Below are positions 23,913 through 31,207 of a stretch of DNA of 36,782 bases, piece by piece. A program made the translations under genes and the position numbers. The notes beneath the pieces were generated by a model. That model saw only the letters and a list, made by a program, of their open reading frames with translations, was not told where the DNA came from and made no database searches. How positions within the stretch are numbered: the stretch's first letter is position 1; every line of letters starts with the position of its first letter. Origin of the DNA: Phenylobacterium sp. (GTDB taxonomy: Bacteria; Pseudomonadota; Alphaproteobacteria; Caulobacterales; Caulobacteraceae). The stretch is from positions 1 through 36,782 of the forward strand of contig PLEH01000040.1 of the NCBI GenBank assembly GCA_003136395.1, in the 5' to 3' direction.

Positions 23913-26900
23913 TCAGGTGCCGGCATGACTGCGTCTGAGGGAAGCGGAGATGGTCCGGGTGCGGGCCAACACCTTTGCCAGATTGGACGCATCCACCCCA
24001 AGCTCCGCCGCCAACGCCGGCACCCCGATTTCTGTCGCACGGCTCCGCATCCCGTCCAGCAGCGCGGCGTCTTCCTTTGCACGCACACCGTCAGCCGCCC
24101 AAAGCCGCTCCGCACCGTTACGCATCCTGACAAGGTCGCGGTCTGCGATGGTTGAATCCGGCTCCAGCGCCCGCGTGATTGTGTTGTCGGACACGCCGGC
24201 CGCCTTACGGAAGGCCCGCACTCCGAAACGCTCCTTGGTCTCCCGAACCGCCTCTATGGCCGCAGCCCGGTGCGATGGTGTTAGCCCGTAAGGCACCGCC
24301 GGATCATCCTCAGCGCCGATTGACCCGTCTTCCTCGAAACGGTCGCCCTCCTTGCCGATGTTCCACACAAGGTCGGCCAGGATGTGCCGGCGCCTGGTGG
24401 GGCCGCGCCGTGTCCGCCCGCCGTCCAGAAACTTGGACTCCGAGTGAACCGGGTATGTCCGCAACACCTCCGCATAGGTCCTCAGCCATGCCGGCTCGAC
24501 GTCCTCGCCTGTCTCGCGATCCCAGATGTGATCGATGGTTGAGAGGTCCTTCGTGTACGGCGCAACCGGCTTGGGCGGTCGCTGTCGCGGATCAAACAGC
24601 GCGCCGTTGTCCTCGACCGCCCGCTCGTGCGGCTTCTTGGACTGGAACCAGAGCAGGAAATTGAACGGCCGCACCTGGCTCGCATAGTGCCGGTGCTTGT
24701 TGAACGGCGCGAACCAGCTGAGCACGGTCGGCGTCGTAGCCGCATAACGGCTGGCCGCCGGCTTCGCCAACTCCGGACGCCAGACAAATTCCGCGTCGTC
24801 GTCATCGGCGCGGCCGGCCGCAGCGGTGATCATCTGTTCCCAGAAATGCTCCTGCCAGAGGTGCACGCCCGTATCGCGTTCCGGCTCGTCAGGATCGTCT
24901 GGACCGTATGGCGGCAATAGGTGCCCCAGCCCGTGCGCGGAGGCCTTGCGGATGATCGGTCGGCCGTCATCGCCCCAGTTGAAGAGGGCGTAGCGCTTGG
25001 CGGAAATGGCGTAGCAGTAGAGGTCCCGCGGCTCGCCGGTCTCGCGGTCGGTGTTCTGATCCTCGAACTCCAGAATCGAGCCCGGCTTCTCGTACGGGTT
25101 CAGGGCTGAGAACCAGGCGCACACCCGTTCCACCCGCTTCCGGAATTCGGTCTGCGCCATGCCGGCTGGCCGCGCAAACGCCATGCTGTCGGTGTCGCAG
25201 AACGCCCAATCCAAACCCTCGTCAAGCAACAGGCGCTCTGTGATCGCAAGCATCAGCCGCGCCGAGCCGGTGATCAGGGTCGCCAGCAGCGGGTGGAAGT
25301 GGCTGCCCGGCGTCTCTGTCTGGCGTGGCGATGTCGGGAACGAGCCATCCACACCGTACGCAGTCACCGGCTCGTCCTGGCGGTCGGCGTCCTCAACGTT
25401 GAGTTCAATGAAGATGCCGTAGCTCGTGGCGTTGGCCAGAATCTTGAGCGCCAGCTGTTCGGCGTCCAGGCGGTCAATCTCCGACTTGGCTGCGCCTGAC
25501 TTCTTGGCTGCCGACAGCCTTCCCTTCACCTCGCGACGAAGGTCGATCACCCGCTTGTAGAAATTGTCGGTGGCGGGATCGACGCCATAGGCCGAATTGC
25601 CGGCGATGTTCACGGGCGCCAGTCCGGTATGCACATCCTTCGGTACGAACCGGATCGCCTGCACGACCTCCGGCGATTTGCCGGTCAACAGCTTTGACGC
25701 GATGCAGTCCGGCAGCGTCATCCACACCGGCTGTTCGCTGGTGAGGTAGTTGAGGCCGATGGTCGTGCTTGGGTCGGCGCCGTACCGGCCGCCGGGTCCG
25801 TCGCTGTAGCGCGCCCGTACGGGGAAGATGTCGGCTGCCGGCTTCACCAGCACCAGCGCATGGAAGTCGCGCCAGGTCTCGGGCCGTTGCAGCGCCGCCA
25901 GGTCGACGCCGGCAAGCAACGCCCGTGCGCCGTCCGTCCAGTCCTCACGCGTCATGCCGTCCGACACGACATAGCGCCACAGGTCCATCAGCGTGCAGAC
26001 CGACGGGTACATGCTGGCGAAGTCGCAATAGAGGGTCGGCACGATCTCGCGGCGCCGGTGCACCTCGGAGCGCCCGCCGAAGTACGAACTCATGATCGCG
26101 CCGATGATCTCCGGCGGGAACTCCGGCTGCACCGCGCGCCAGGGCCGGATGTTCATGGCGTTGAGGTAGGCCTTGCCGAGCCCGGCCTCGGAATAGATCC
26201 GCGTCGGCGGAGTGGCCAGCTGGTGCTGGCGGTAACGGGAGATCAGCGCCTCGTAACACTCCCACGTGACCTGAGTGTCCTGCACCGCGTAGGCGATCAG
26301 TTCGGGGTCGAGGTCACGGCCGAAGTCGCTGAATGTCCCTTTGCGGCCAACGCCAAGGAAACCCGCCAAGCGGTCCAGGGTGAAGGAATTGCTCGTGAGC
26401 GCCGCGGCCAGGGTGCGCAGGTCGAGGAAGAACCCGGGCTTTTTGACGACTTCCTCCTCGCCTTCGTCACCCATCACATAGACCGGGTCATCCCAAACCT
26501 GAGTGAAGTTGATGAAAGCGGAGCGCCGCGACAGGTGCCGCACGCGGATATTCGGTCGGCCCTCAACGTCAGACAGCTTGAACGTGAACCCGCCGACCAT
26601 GGACCGATCTTTGGTCCCGTCTTTGCGGACGATGGTGCGCGCCGACCCGTGTTTGATGGCCAGCCTGGAAATGTCGAAAGGCAGGTTGAACCCAACGATC
26701 GAGGCGTCGGTCTTGTAGGCGGCGTCAAACAGGATCGCCTCGCGAAACTCGGTCACGGTGATCAGCCGGCTGCCATGCTTCACCGCCTCGCGCTGGAGCA
26801 CCGCTAGCTCAAAATCCCGCACCTCCTCCGGATTGTAGAATATGCCTTTGTCCCGAAGCCGGCCCCGCTGGCGCAGCTGGTAAGTGCCGATGCGCATGTT

Positions 26901-27083
26901 CTGCGCCGCGTCCGGCCAGGTCTCGGTATCGAATACGAGCACCCAGTCCGAGGGTCTTGGATATCCCCGACGCTTCGGTGTGGGCTCGTCGGTGGGCACG
27001 TAGGCCCGCAGGAAGATCGAGCGCGGCTCCGCTTCCGGAACCGCGCCCGTAGGGTCGTCAGACGAAGCTGAGGTCGTCGCCAT
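23913..27083 (-). CDS. polB: Family B DNA polymerase with 3'-5' exonuclease and C-terminal HTH region
   Basis: 1056 aa from ATG 27083, which has AAGGA five bases upstream (ATG 27089 also possible). Numbers below count from 27089. Exonuclease motifs: ExoI FDTET (Asp54, Glu56), ExoII GFNLPFD (Asn135, Asp139), ExoIII YAVQD (Tyr267, Asp271). Polymerase motifs: A DFASMYPS (356-363), B K549-x3-N-x3-YG (ALKILANATSYG), C CDTDS (Asp632, Asp634). All catalytic residues are present. Residues about 640-940 are thumb and unknown sequence. The last 110 residues look like two helix-turn-helix units (FRKAAGVSDNTITRAL, LAAELGVDASNLAKVL), an unusual fusion. The start overlaps the HNH-like gene by 26 bp. In casposons this enzyme copies the element. 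Confidence 0.92.
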   Translation of the reverse strand: MATTSASSDDPTGAVPEAEPRSIFLRAYVPTDEPTPKRRGYPRPSDWVLVFDTETWPDAAQNMRIGTYQLRQRGRLRDKGIFYNPEEVRDFELAVLQREAVKHGSRLITVTEFREAILFDAAYKTDASIVGFNLPFDISRLAIKHGSARTIVRKDGTKDRSMVGGFTFKLSDVEGRPNIRVRHLSRRSAFINFTQVWDDPVYVMGDEGEEEVVKKPGFFLDLRTLAAALTSNSFTLDRLAGFLGVGRKGTFSDFGRDLDPELIAYAVQDTQVTWECYEALISRYRQHQLATPPTRIYSEAGLGKAYLNAMNIRPWRAVQPEFPPEIIGAIMSSYFGGRSEVHRRREIVPTLYCDFASMYPSVCTLMDLWRYVVSDGMTREDWTDGARALLAGVDLAALQRPETWRDFHALVLVKPAADIFPVRARYSDGPGGRYGADPSTTIGLNYLTSEQPVWMTLPDCIASKLLTGKSPEVVQAIRFVPKDVHTGLAPVNIAGNSAYGVDPATDNFYKRVIDLRREVKGRLSAAKKSGAAKSEIDRLDAEQLALKILANATSYGIFIELNVEDADRQDEPVTAYGVDGSFPTSPRQTETPGSHFHPLLATLITGSARLMLAITERLLLDEGLDWAFCDTDSMAFARPAGMAQTEFRKRVERVCAWFSALNPYEKPGSILEFEDQNTDRETGEPRDLYCYAISAKRYALFNWGDDGRPIIRKASAHGLGHLLPPYGPDDPDEPERDTGVHLWQEHFWEQMITAAAGRADDDDAEFVWRPELAKPAASRYAATTPTVLSWFAPFNKHRHYASQVRPFNFLLWFQSKKPHERAVEDNGALFDPRQRPPKPVAPYTKDLSTIDHIWDRETGEDVEPAWLRTYAEVLRTYPVHSESKFLDGGRTRRGPTRRRHILADLVWNIGKEGDRFEEDGSIGAEDDPAVPYGLTPSHRAAAIEAVRETKERFGVRAFRKAAGVSDNTITRALEPDSTIADRDLVRMRNGAERLWAADGVRAKEDAALLDGMRSRATEIGVPALAAELGVDASNLAKVLARTRTISASLRRSHAGT

Positions 27084-27444
27084 ACCCATCCTTGGCGAGG
27101 TTGATCAGGAAGTCGCCGAACCCGCGTAGCGTGGACATCAGGATTCCGAAATACCCGGCCATGCTCAAAAGCCATCGGCCGATGACCTCGAAGACATTTC
27201 GGGGGTTCGGTGACGGCGATGGCTCCGCCCGCTGGAGGCAATCGCGCAACGCCTTGCAGTTCATGCAAACCAGCAGTGTCGTGTCGTCGGAATTTTTTCC
27301 TGCCGGGTGCTCGAAGGTGAGGCACAACACATCATCCTGGGGACAGCAGACACAGACATGGACAAAGTGCCCGGCGGCTTCGAATTTTTGGCGCTTCTTC
27401 GCCCGCTCGGCGTCGCAGTGCAGGTCGTAATCAAGGTCGGTCAT
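27058..27444 (-). CDS. HNH-like zinc-binding protein, possibly inactive
   Basis: 128 aa. Residues 29-66 have the shape of the HNH family with HHIAGR: Cys31-x2-Cys34, then LTFEHPAGKNSDD (His46) and Cys60-x2-Cys63. The final HNH His, usually right after the second Cys pair, is Lys64, and no Asn is seen before the second pair, so nuclease activity is doubtful while zinc binding looks intact. Residues about 84-118 form one or two hydrophobic helices (VIGRWLLSMAGYFGILMSTL) also present, from memory, in long-tailed HHIAGR proteins. Its end overlaps the start of the polymerase gene and its start is 10 bp after the HTH gene stop: one operon. Casposons usually carry an HNH nuclease here. Confidence 0.65.
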   Translation of the reverse strand: MTDLDYDLHCDAERAKKRQKFEAAGHFVHVCVCCPQDDVLCLTFEHPAGKNSDDTTLLVCMNCKALRDCLQRAEPSPSPNPRNVFEVIGRWLLSMAGYFGILMSTLRGFGDFLINLAKDGYGDDLSFV

Positions 27445-27454
27445 AGCCGCATCC

Positions 27455-28078
27455 CTATGAGATGATTTTGTAGAGCTCGGGGAACGAGAGTTCCCCGGCG
27501 GCGTCGAGTTCGTAGAGGGCGTCCGGGTCGGTCTCGAAGGGGTGTAGCCGCCCCTTGATGTCCGTCACACCGGCGTCCTCGAAGGGTCTGAGGACCTTGC
27601 GTCGGCCGGTGAATAGGAACCGGTTTACGGCGCGCATGTAGTCCGACGCACGCGTCGCTTCGGCCGGGGTGAGCCAGGGGTGCGCGATGGCGCCTTCCGA
27701 ATAGACTGGAAATTGCCGCGGACGGTTGTCGGTGATCACCCACTTGCCGCCCTTCCGTTCGGCCTGGACGTTCTCTTTGAGGTAACGCCGCAGCGTTTCC
27801 TCCCGGAGCCCGAATTCCCGCGCCGCGGTCCGCAGGTAAGACCCGCGGGCGATCTTCCGGACCGCGAGTTCGAATGGGCCTTTGCCGGCCGCGAGGCGGG
27901 GTCCGGGCGGCTTTGGCCGTTCGCCCGCCCTGGCGTGGCCGCGGGCTTGCGAGCGGCTCTTGCCCGCCTCCAGGCCCTTGGCGACCCGTCTGGCGTACTC
28001 GATTTTGAAGTCTCGGCCGGGCCGGGCCCTAGCTTTTGGTCGCCGGCCTTTTCCGACGCCTGTTGTTCGATTGGTCAT
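27455..28078 (-). CDS. HTH DNA-binding protein, first gene of the PolB operon
   Basis: 207 aa from ATG 28078 with GGAGGGG about six bases upstream; the frame extends to 28159 without support. The N-terminal 75 residues are very basic and contain a YARRVAKGLEAGKSRSQARGHA segment that I know from phage/plasmid proteins. Residues about 78-115 form a helix-turn-helix (YLRTAAREFGLREETLRRYL). The C-terminal half (about 120-205) is a mixed fold with FLFTGRRKVLRPFEDAGVTD. A DNA-binding regulator or end-binding protein is likely. The RBS lies in a hairpin loop (see 28081-28107), which may be its own operator. Confidence 0.65.
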   Translation of the reverse strand: MTNRTTGVGKGRRPKARARPGRDFKIEYARRVAKGLEAGKSRSQARGHARAGERPKPPGPRLAAGKGPFELAVRKIARGSYLRTAAREFGLREETLRRYLKENVQAERKGGKWVITDNRPRQFPVYSEGAIAHPWLTPAEATRASDYMRAVNRFLFTGRRKVLRPFEDAGVTDIKGRLHPFETDPDALYELDAAGELSFPELYKIIS

Positions 28079-28080
28079 TT

Positions 28081-28107
28081 CGCGCTCCCCTCCTTTTCGG
28101 GAGCGCG
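28081..28107 (-). promoter_or_regulatory. Perfect 9-bp palindrome with the Shine-Dalgarno sequence in its loop
   Basis: On the minus strand CGCGCTCCC, loop GAAAAGGAG, GGGAGCGCG, then AA and the ATG of the HTH gene. It lies between the divergent operons (93-bp gap). It could be an operator for the HTH protein or an mRNA hairpin presenting AGGAG in the loop. Confidence 0.7.
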
Positions 28108-28171
28108 CGGACTCCTGACCACCCCGGAGCGCAAAATCTGTGTTGGCCGGCCTGAGCACCTCGGTGGGAAA

Positions 28172-29215
28172 ATGACCAAGGACGAGCTCGTCGCCCTAGT
28201 GCACGAACGGACCGCCAAACCGCTTGGCTGGGAGTTCAATGCCGGGACGCTGGATGACCTGATCAAGCACGGTCTGGTGCGCCCGACCCCACGAAACGGG
28301 AACGATGGCCGCCGGCCCATCTATCGTTTCACCTGGCGCGACGTTCACCGCATCACATTCCTGGCGGCAATTCAGGCCAGGGGCGTGCGGGGCCGCGACG
28401 CGTTGCGGCTTCGACTCTTTGTCGCCGGCTGCAAACTTCCGCTGTGGGAAGTCAAAGCGGCTTTGCTCAATGAATATCGCGATGTGGTTGCGTCTCTGAA
28501 CAATCAGACCCGCACGGCATATCTCGACAACCGAAAACCCCTGACGCCGACCAAGCTCGCATCCATCACACGCGAACTCGGGCGTGCAGATCCGATCCTG
28601 CGGGACGCAGGGTTGGAGACGCCACCGGAGGCCATGATCCAATTCATCCGTGATGCTCGGCAGGAGCCATTGCCGACTGGCATTGGAGATATTTCCCCAG
28701 AGGCCTTTGCCCGCCTAGCCTCCGGCAAAGCATCGATTGCCGATCTGGTGCCAATGGCCGGCAATATCTTTCCAGGCATGTTTCAGATGGACGCTGCGCC
28801 CGGCGATGATCCGGGCCAGATGGATTCTGTCGATGGGTTGATTAGGAATACCGACGACCGCGCGTGGGAAGATGCGCTGGCCCAATTTCGCAATATGCTG
28901 ACCCATCTCGCGATGCATGGGGCGGGAAATTTGATGCCTGATGGCGGCGGGCCGGCCGGCGTCCGTCGCGTGGTCATCAGAACTATTAAGCGGTCGCCGC
29001 AATTCCTCGCCTTACACTTGGTTCTGGCACTCCGAATGGCGGTGGCCGACCCCGGAAAACCGTCGATTGAGCAATTGGAATTTATGAATTGGCTCATGAA
29101 GGAGCCCGGTCGAATTCTAAAGATCCAGGCGACCAATTCACCCGATGAACTATCGGTGATTACCCGCAATTATTTTGATGAATTCAAATTGATAGGGGAT
29201 TCGCGGCGCCATTAA
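28172..29215 (+). CDS. Winged-HTH-like protein of unknown function, upstream of cas1
   Basis: 347 aa from ATG 28172, with GGTGGGAAA before it; an open frame continues upstream to 27680 but overlaps the HTH gene and is not protein-like. Residues about 15-75 resemble a MerR-type winged HTH: LDDLIKHGLVRPTP, then RPIYRFTWRDVHRITFLAAIQARG, with the wing between. The rest is helical and I do not recognise it (ALLNEYRDVVASLNNQTRTAY, FARLASGKASIADLVPMAG, AQFRNMLTHLAMHG). Its stop is 36 bp before cas1, so the two are co-transcribed. Codon choice is less GC-rich toward the end. It could be the integrase's regulator or a target-site factor; that is a guess from position. Confidence 0.6.
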   Translation: MTKDELVALVHERTAKPLGWEFNAGTLDDLIKHGLVRPTPRNGNDGRRPIYRFTWRDVHRITFLAAIQARGVRGRDALRLRLFVAGCKLPLWEVKAALLNEYRDVVASLNNQTRTAYLDNRKPLTPTKLASITRELGRADPILRDAGLETPPEAMIQFIRDARQEPLPTGIGDISPEAFARLASGKASIADLVPMAGNIFPGMFQMDAAPGDDPGQMDSVDGLIRNTDDRAWEDALAQFRNMLTHLAMHGAGNLMPDGGGPAGVRRVVIRTIKRSPQFLALHLVLALRMAVADPGKPSIEQLEFMNWLMKEPGRILKIQATNSPDELSVITRNYFDEFKLIGDSRRH

Positions 29216-29231
29216 ATCAATTAGAATTCGT

Positions 29232-29244
29232 CCCTCACTGAGGG
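29232..29244 (+). promoter_or_regulatory. Hairpin covering the cas1 ribosome-binding site
   Basis: CCCTC-ACT-GAGGG; the right arm GAGGG is the Shine-Dalgarno sequence, seven bases before ATG 29252. It would reduce cas1 translation unless opened, for example by ribosomes leaving the upstream gene. Confidence 0.5.
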
Positions 29245-29251
29245 TCGATAG

Positions 29252-30316
29252 ATGCTTGTCGCCGCCGAACAATTGCCCGTGGATACGTGGTCGGCCCGAA
29301 ATTCATATTGGTCCGACACCGGCCGTGATCAAAAGCCTGCCCGCCGCAAACGTCATCGCCCTATTGAGCCACTAGTATTGTGCGGCCACGGCATGTCCTT
29401 GCGGGTCGATGGCGGGACGCTCTTGGTCCGGAATGGCCGGACCCATTACCCCCACGAGCCGGAGACCTATCGGTTCTTTCCAGGCGGAAAGGCATTGCCG
29501 CCGCGGATCATCGTCCTCGATGGCTCGGGTTCGATCTCGTTTGATGTCCTGGGATGGCTAGCCGAGCAAGGCGTCCCGTTAATCCGGATCAATTGGCGTG
29601 GAGAGGTCGTGACCGTGGCCGGCGGCAGCGGTTACGGCGCCGACGGGAAAAACCTTCAATGGCAATTGGAAACGCGGGCAGACCCGGTGCGCCGCGTGCT
29701 GTTCTCGACCAGCCTGATCCGACAAAAGCTACAGGCCAGCGTCACCACGCTGACCGAATGCATTGCGGATTCACCGGCGCGGCGGGTGGCGCTGTCGAAC
29801 GCGGCAGCAGCCCTTGAACAGATCGACCGTTCTCCGCCGCGCGATCTTGTCCAGCTTCGCGGCATTGAGGCTTTTGCAGCAGCCGCATACTTCGCCGCGT
29901 GGCGTGGTCTTGAGATGTCGATCAAGCCAACCGTACGGAAGCATGTGCCGGAAGAATGGCTTGCCTTCGATGCGCGGGCGTCGCTCGCCAACGGCAAGCG
30001 GCCCAAGAACAAGCGTGCCTCCCACCCTCTGAACGCCATGCTGAACTATGCGTATGGCGTTCTACAGGCCCAGCTACAGGTGCGCGCCGTGTCTGAGGGT
30101 TTTGATCCGACAGTCGGGATCATGCACCACGGCTATCGGGACAGCCCTGCGTATGTCTTCGATCTTATGGAGCCGGAGCGGCCGAAGGTGGACGCAGCGC
30201 TGTTGCGCTTCGTGACAGGCCACGAATTCAGCGCCGCGGATTTCACGTTGCGTTCGGATGGTGTCGTGAGGCTATCGCCGCAGTTGGCGCGGCGGGTTTG
30301 CGGTTTGGTTGTCTAG
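29252..30316 (+). CDS. cas1: Cas1 family integrase (solo Cas1 / casposase-like)
   Basis: 354 aa. An extra basic N-terminal segment of about 40 residues (QKPARRKRHRP) precedes the Cas1 beta domain (LVLCGHGMSLRVDGGTLLV, PPRIIVLDGSGSISFDVLGWLAEQGV). The helical catalytic domain has Glu206 (LRGIEAFAAAAYF), His292/His293 (PTVGIMHHGY) and Asp304 and Glu307 (FDLMEPERP), matching the Cas1 metal site. Conserved HPLNAMLNYAYGVL is also there. In CRISPR systems Cas1 with Cas2 inserts spacers; in casposons Cas1 alone inserts the transposon. No cas2 or array is nearby, while a polymerase and HTH genes are, so a casposase role is more likely. Domains for HTH or Cas2 are not fused to it. Confidence 0.93.
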   Translation: MLVAAEQLPVDTWSARNSYWSDTGRDQKPARRKRHRPIEPLVLCGHGMSLRVDGGTLLVRNGRTHYPHEPETYRFFPGGKALPPRIIVLDGSGSISFDVLGWLAEQGVPLIRINWRGEVVTVAGGSGYGADGKNLQWQLETRADPVRRVLFSTSLIRQKLQASVTTLTECIADSPARRVALSNAAAALEQIDRSPPRDLVQLRGIEAFAAAAYFAAWRGLEMSIKPTVRKHVPEEWLAFDARASLANGKRPKNKRASHPLNAMLNYAYGVLQAQLQVRAVSEGFDPTVGIMHHGYRDSPAYVFDLMEPERPKVDAALLRFVTGHEFSAADFTLRSDGVVRLSPQLARRVCGLVV

Positions 30317-30340
30317 GTCGGGCTTCGGCCATCAGCCGAA

Positions 30341-30424
30341 TATCCACTGCTGACCCAAAGCGGATGTTGGCTTTCCACCCGAAAGCGGACTCTCCGAATG
30401 TCCGCTATGGGGGGAATGCGGACC
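30341..30424. repeat. GTCCGCT/AGCGGAC palindrome cluster 1
   Basis: Two to three copies of the unit GTCCGCT-(loop)-AGCGGAC with CCACCCGAAAGCGGACT, directly downstream of cas1. First of seven clusters of this family in the window. Confidence 0.75.
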
Positions 30425-30529
30425 TTGCGGCGCTATCACGATCGACGCCGATCTACCACCTCCCATCCGCTCAACAAAGCGCCGCCAGCATCGTGGCCAG
30501 CGGCGCTGCTGTTGGTCTCGGCCCGTCGA

Positions 30530-31207
30530 TCAGGCGGTGGCAGTCGCGAACTTTCGACGCGAGCGCATCACCGCGCCGAGTCCGCCGAAGCCGACCAGCA
30601 TCAGAGCCCAGGTGGCGGGTTCGGGCACGCCGCCGGCACCCTGGTTGATCACGATGTGATCGGTAAACGAATCAGCACCGGTTGTTCCCACCGTCCAGTC
30701 GACCACGTAGGTGCTGTCGAGGGTCGTGTCGTAGTTGATGTCGCCGACGTTGAAGGAGGAGCTACCGTTCAGAAACCCGAAGGCGAGACGCTCGCTGTTC
30801 TGCTCGCCGGCGGTGCCACTCAGATTATTGTCCGGAATCGCGAGCGGATCAAAGCTGGCAGTGCCGCCCCTGGTCAGATTGGTGATGGTCATCAGAGACG
30901 TCAGACCGGTAAGCGAGGTGGTGCCGGGGTTGAAAGAGAAGTCCAGGCTGACGTCGGTACCCAGCGCGATGGTGTAGATATCGCCGACGGAAGCGACCGG
31001 ACCCAGCAGGTACGGCCTGGCCCGAAGTCCGAGCTCGATGCCGTCCACCGTGTTCACGGCGAAGTCGCCGTTGCCGTTGCCAGTCCCGAAGTAGACGCCG
31101 GGGGAAGCGAGATCCTGATTGAAGAGCTCGGTGGCTTGGGCGGCGCCTGCGAGCAGTGCGGCTACCGAAATGGTGGCCGCAAGCAGCGGAATACGGTAAT
31201 TCTTCAT
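30530..31207 (-). CDS. PEPxxWA-CTERM sorting domain protein
   Basis: 225 aa from ATG 31207; the longer frame to 31273 adds an unlikely leader. Signal peptide 1-25 (IPLLAATISVAALLAGAAQA). The mature part is Ser/Thr/Gly/Asn-rich beta sequence without Cys. The last 30 residues are the sorting signal: VPEPATWALMLVGFGGLGAV, then MRSRRK. Proteins with this tail are cut and handled by an exosortase and end on the surface or in the matrix; none is in this window. AAGAGG lies about nine bases before the start. It is unrelated in function to the Cas1 cluster as far as can be seen. Confidence 0.85.
   Translation of the reverse strand: MKNYRIPLLAATISVAALLAGAAQATELFNQDLASPGVYFGTGNGNGDFAVNTVDGIELGLRARPYLLGPVASVGDIYTIALGTDVSLDFSFNPGTTSLTGLTSLMTITNLTRGGTASFDPLAIPDNNLSGTAGEQNSERLAFGFLNGSSSFNVGDINYDTTLDSTYVVDWTVGTTGADSFTDHIVINQGAGGVPEPATWALMLVGFGGLGAVMRSRRKFATATA

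Larger units (their letters stand above)
23913..30316. other. Casposon-like Cas1-PolB gene cluster
   Basis: Five genes in two divergent operons: HTH protein, HNH-like protein and family B DNA polymerase on the minus strand; winged-HTH-like protein and Cas1 on the plus strand. This is the casposon gene set (integrase Cas1, protein- or self-primed PolB, HNH, HTH). No cas2, cas4, effector or repeat-spacer array is visible. Terminal inverted repeats and target duplication were not found, so the borders given are gene borders. Confidence 0.6.

Noticed and set aside
25860..26807. 315-aa plus-strand frame inside polB
   Set aside because: Antisense shadow; the polymerase motifs on the minus strand are decisive.
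27680..28171. Long N-terminal extension of the 347-aa protein
   Set aside because: It is antisense to the HTH gene and rich in Arg/Pro/Gly; ATG 28172 fits better.
23480..30530. Terminal inverted repeats or target duplication for the Cas1-PolB cluster
   Set aside because: Comparing 23480-23912 with 30317-30530 by eye gave no convincing inverted arms or direct repeat; a computed dot plot or an empty-site comparison is needed.
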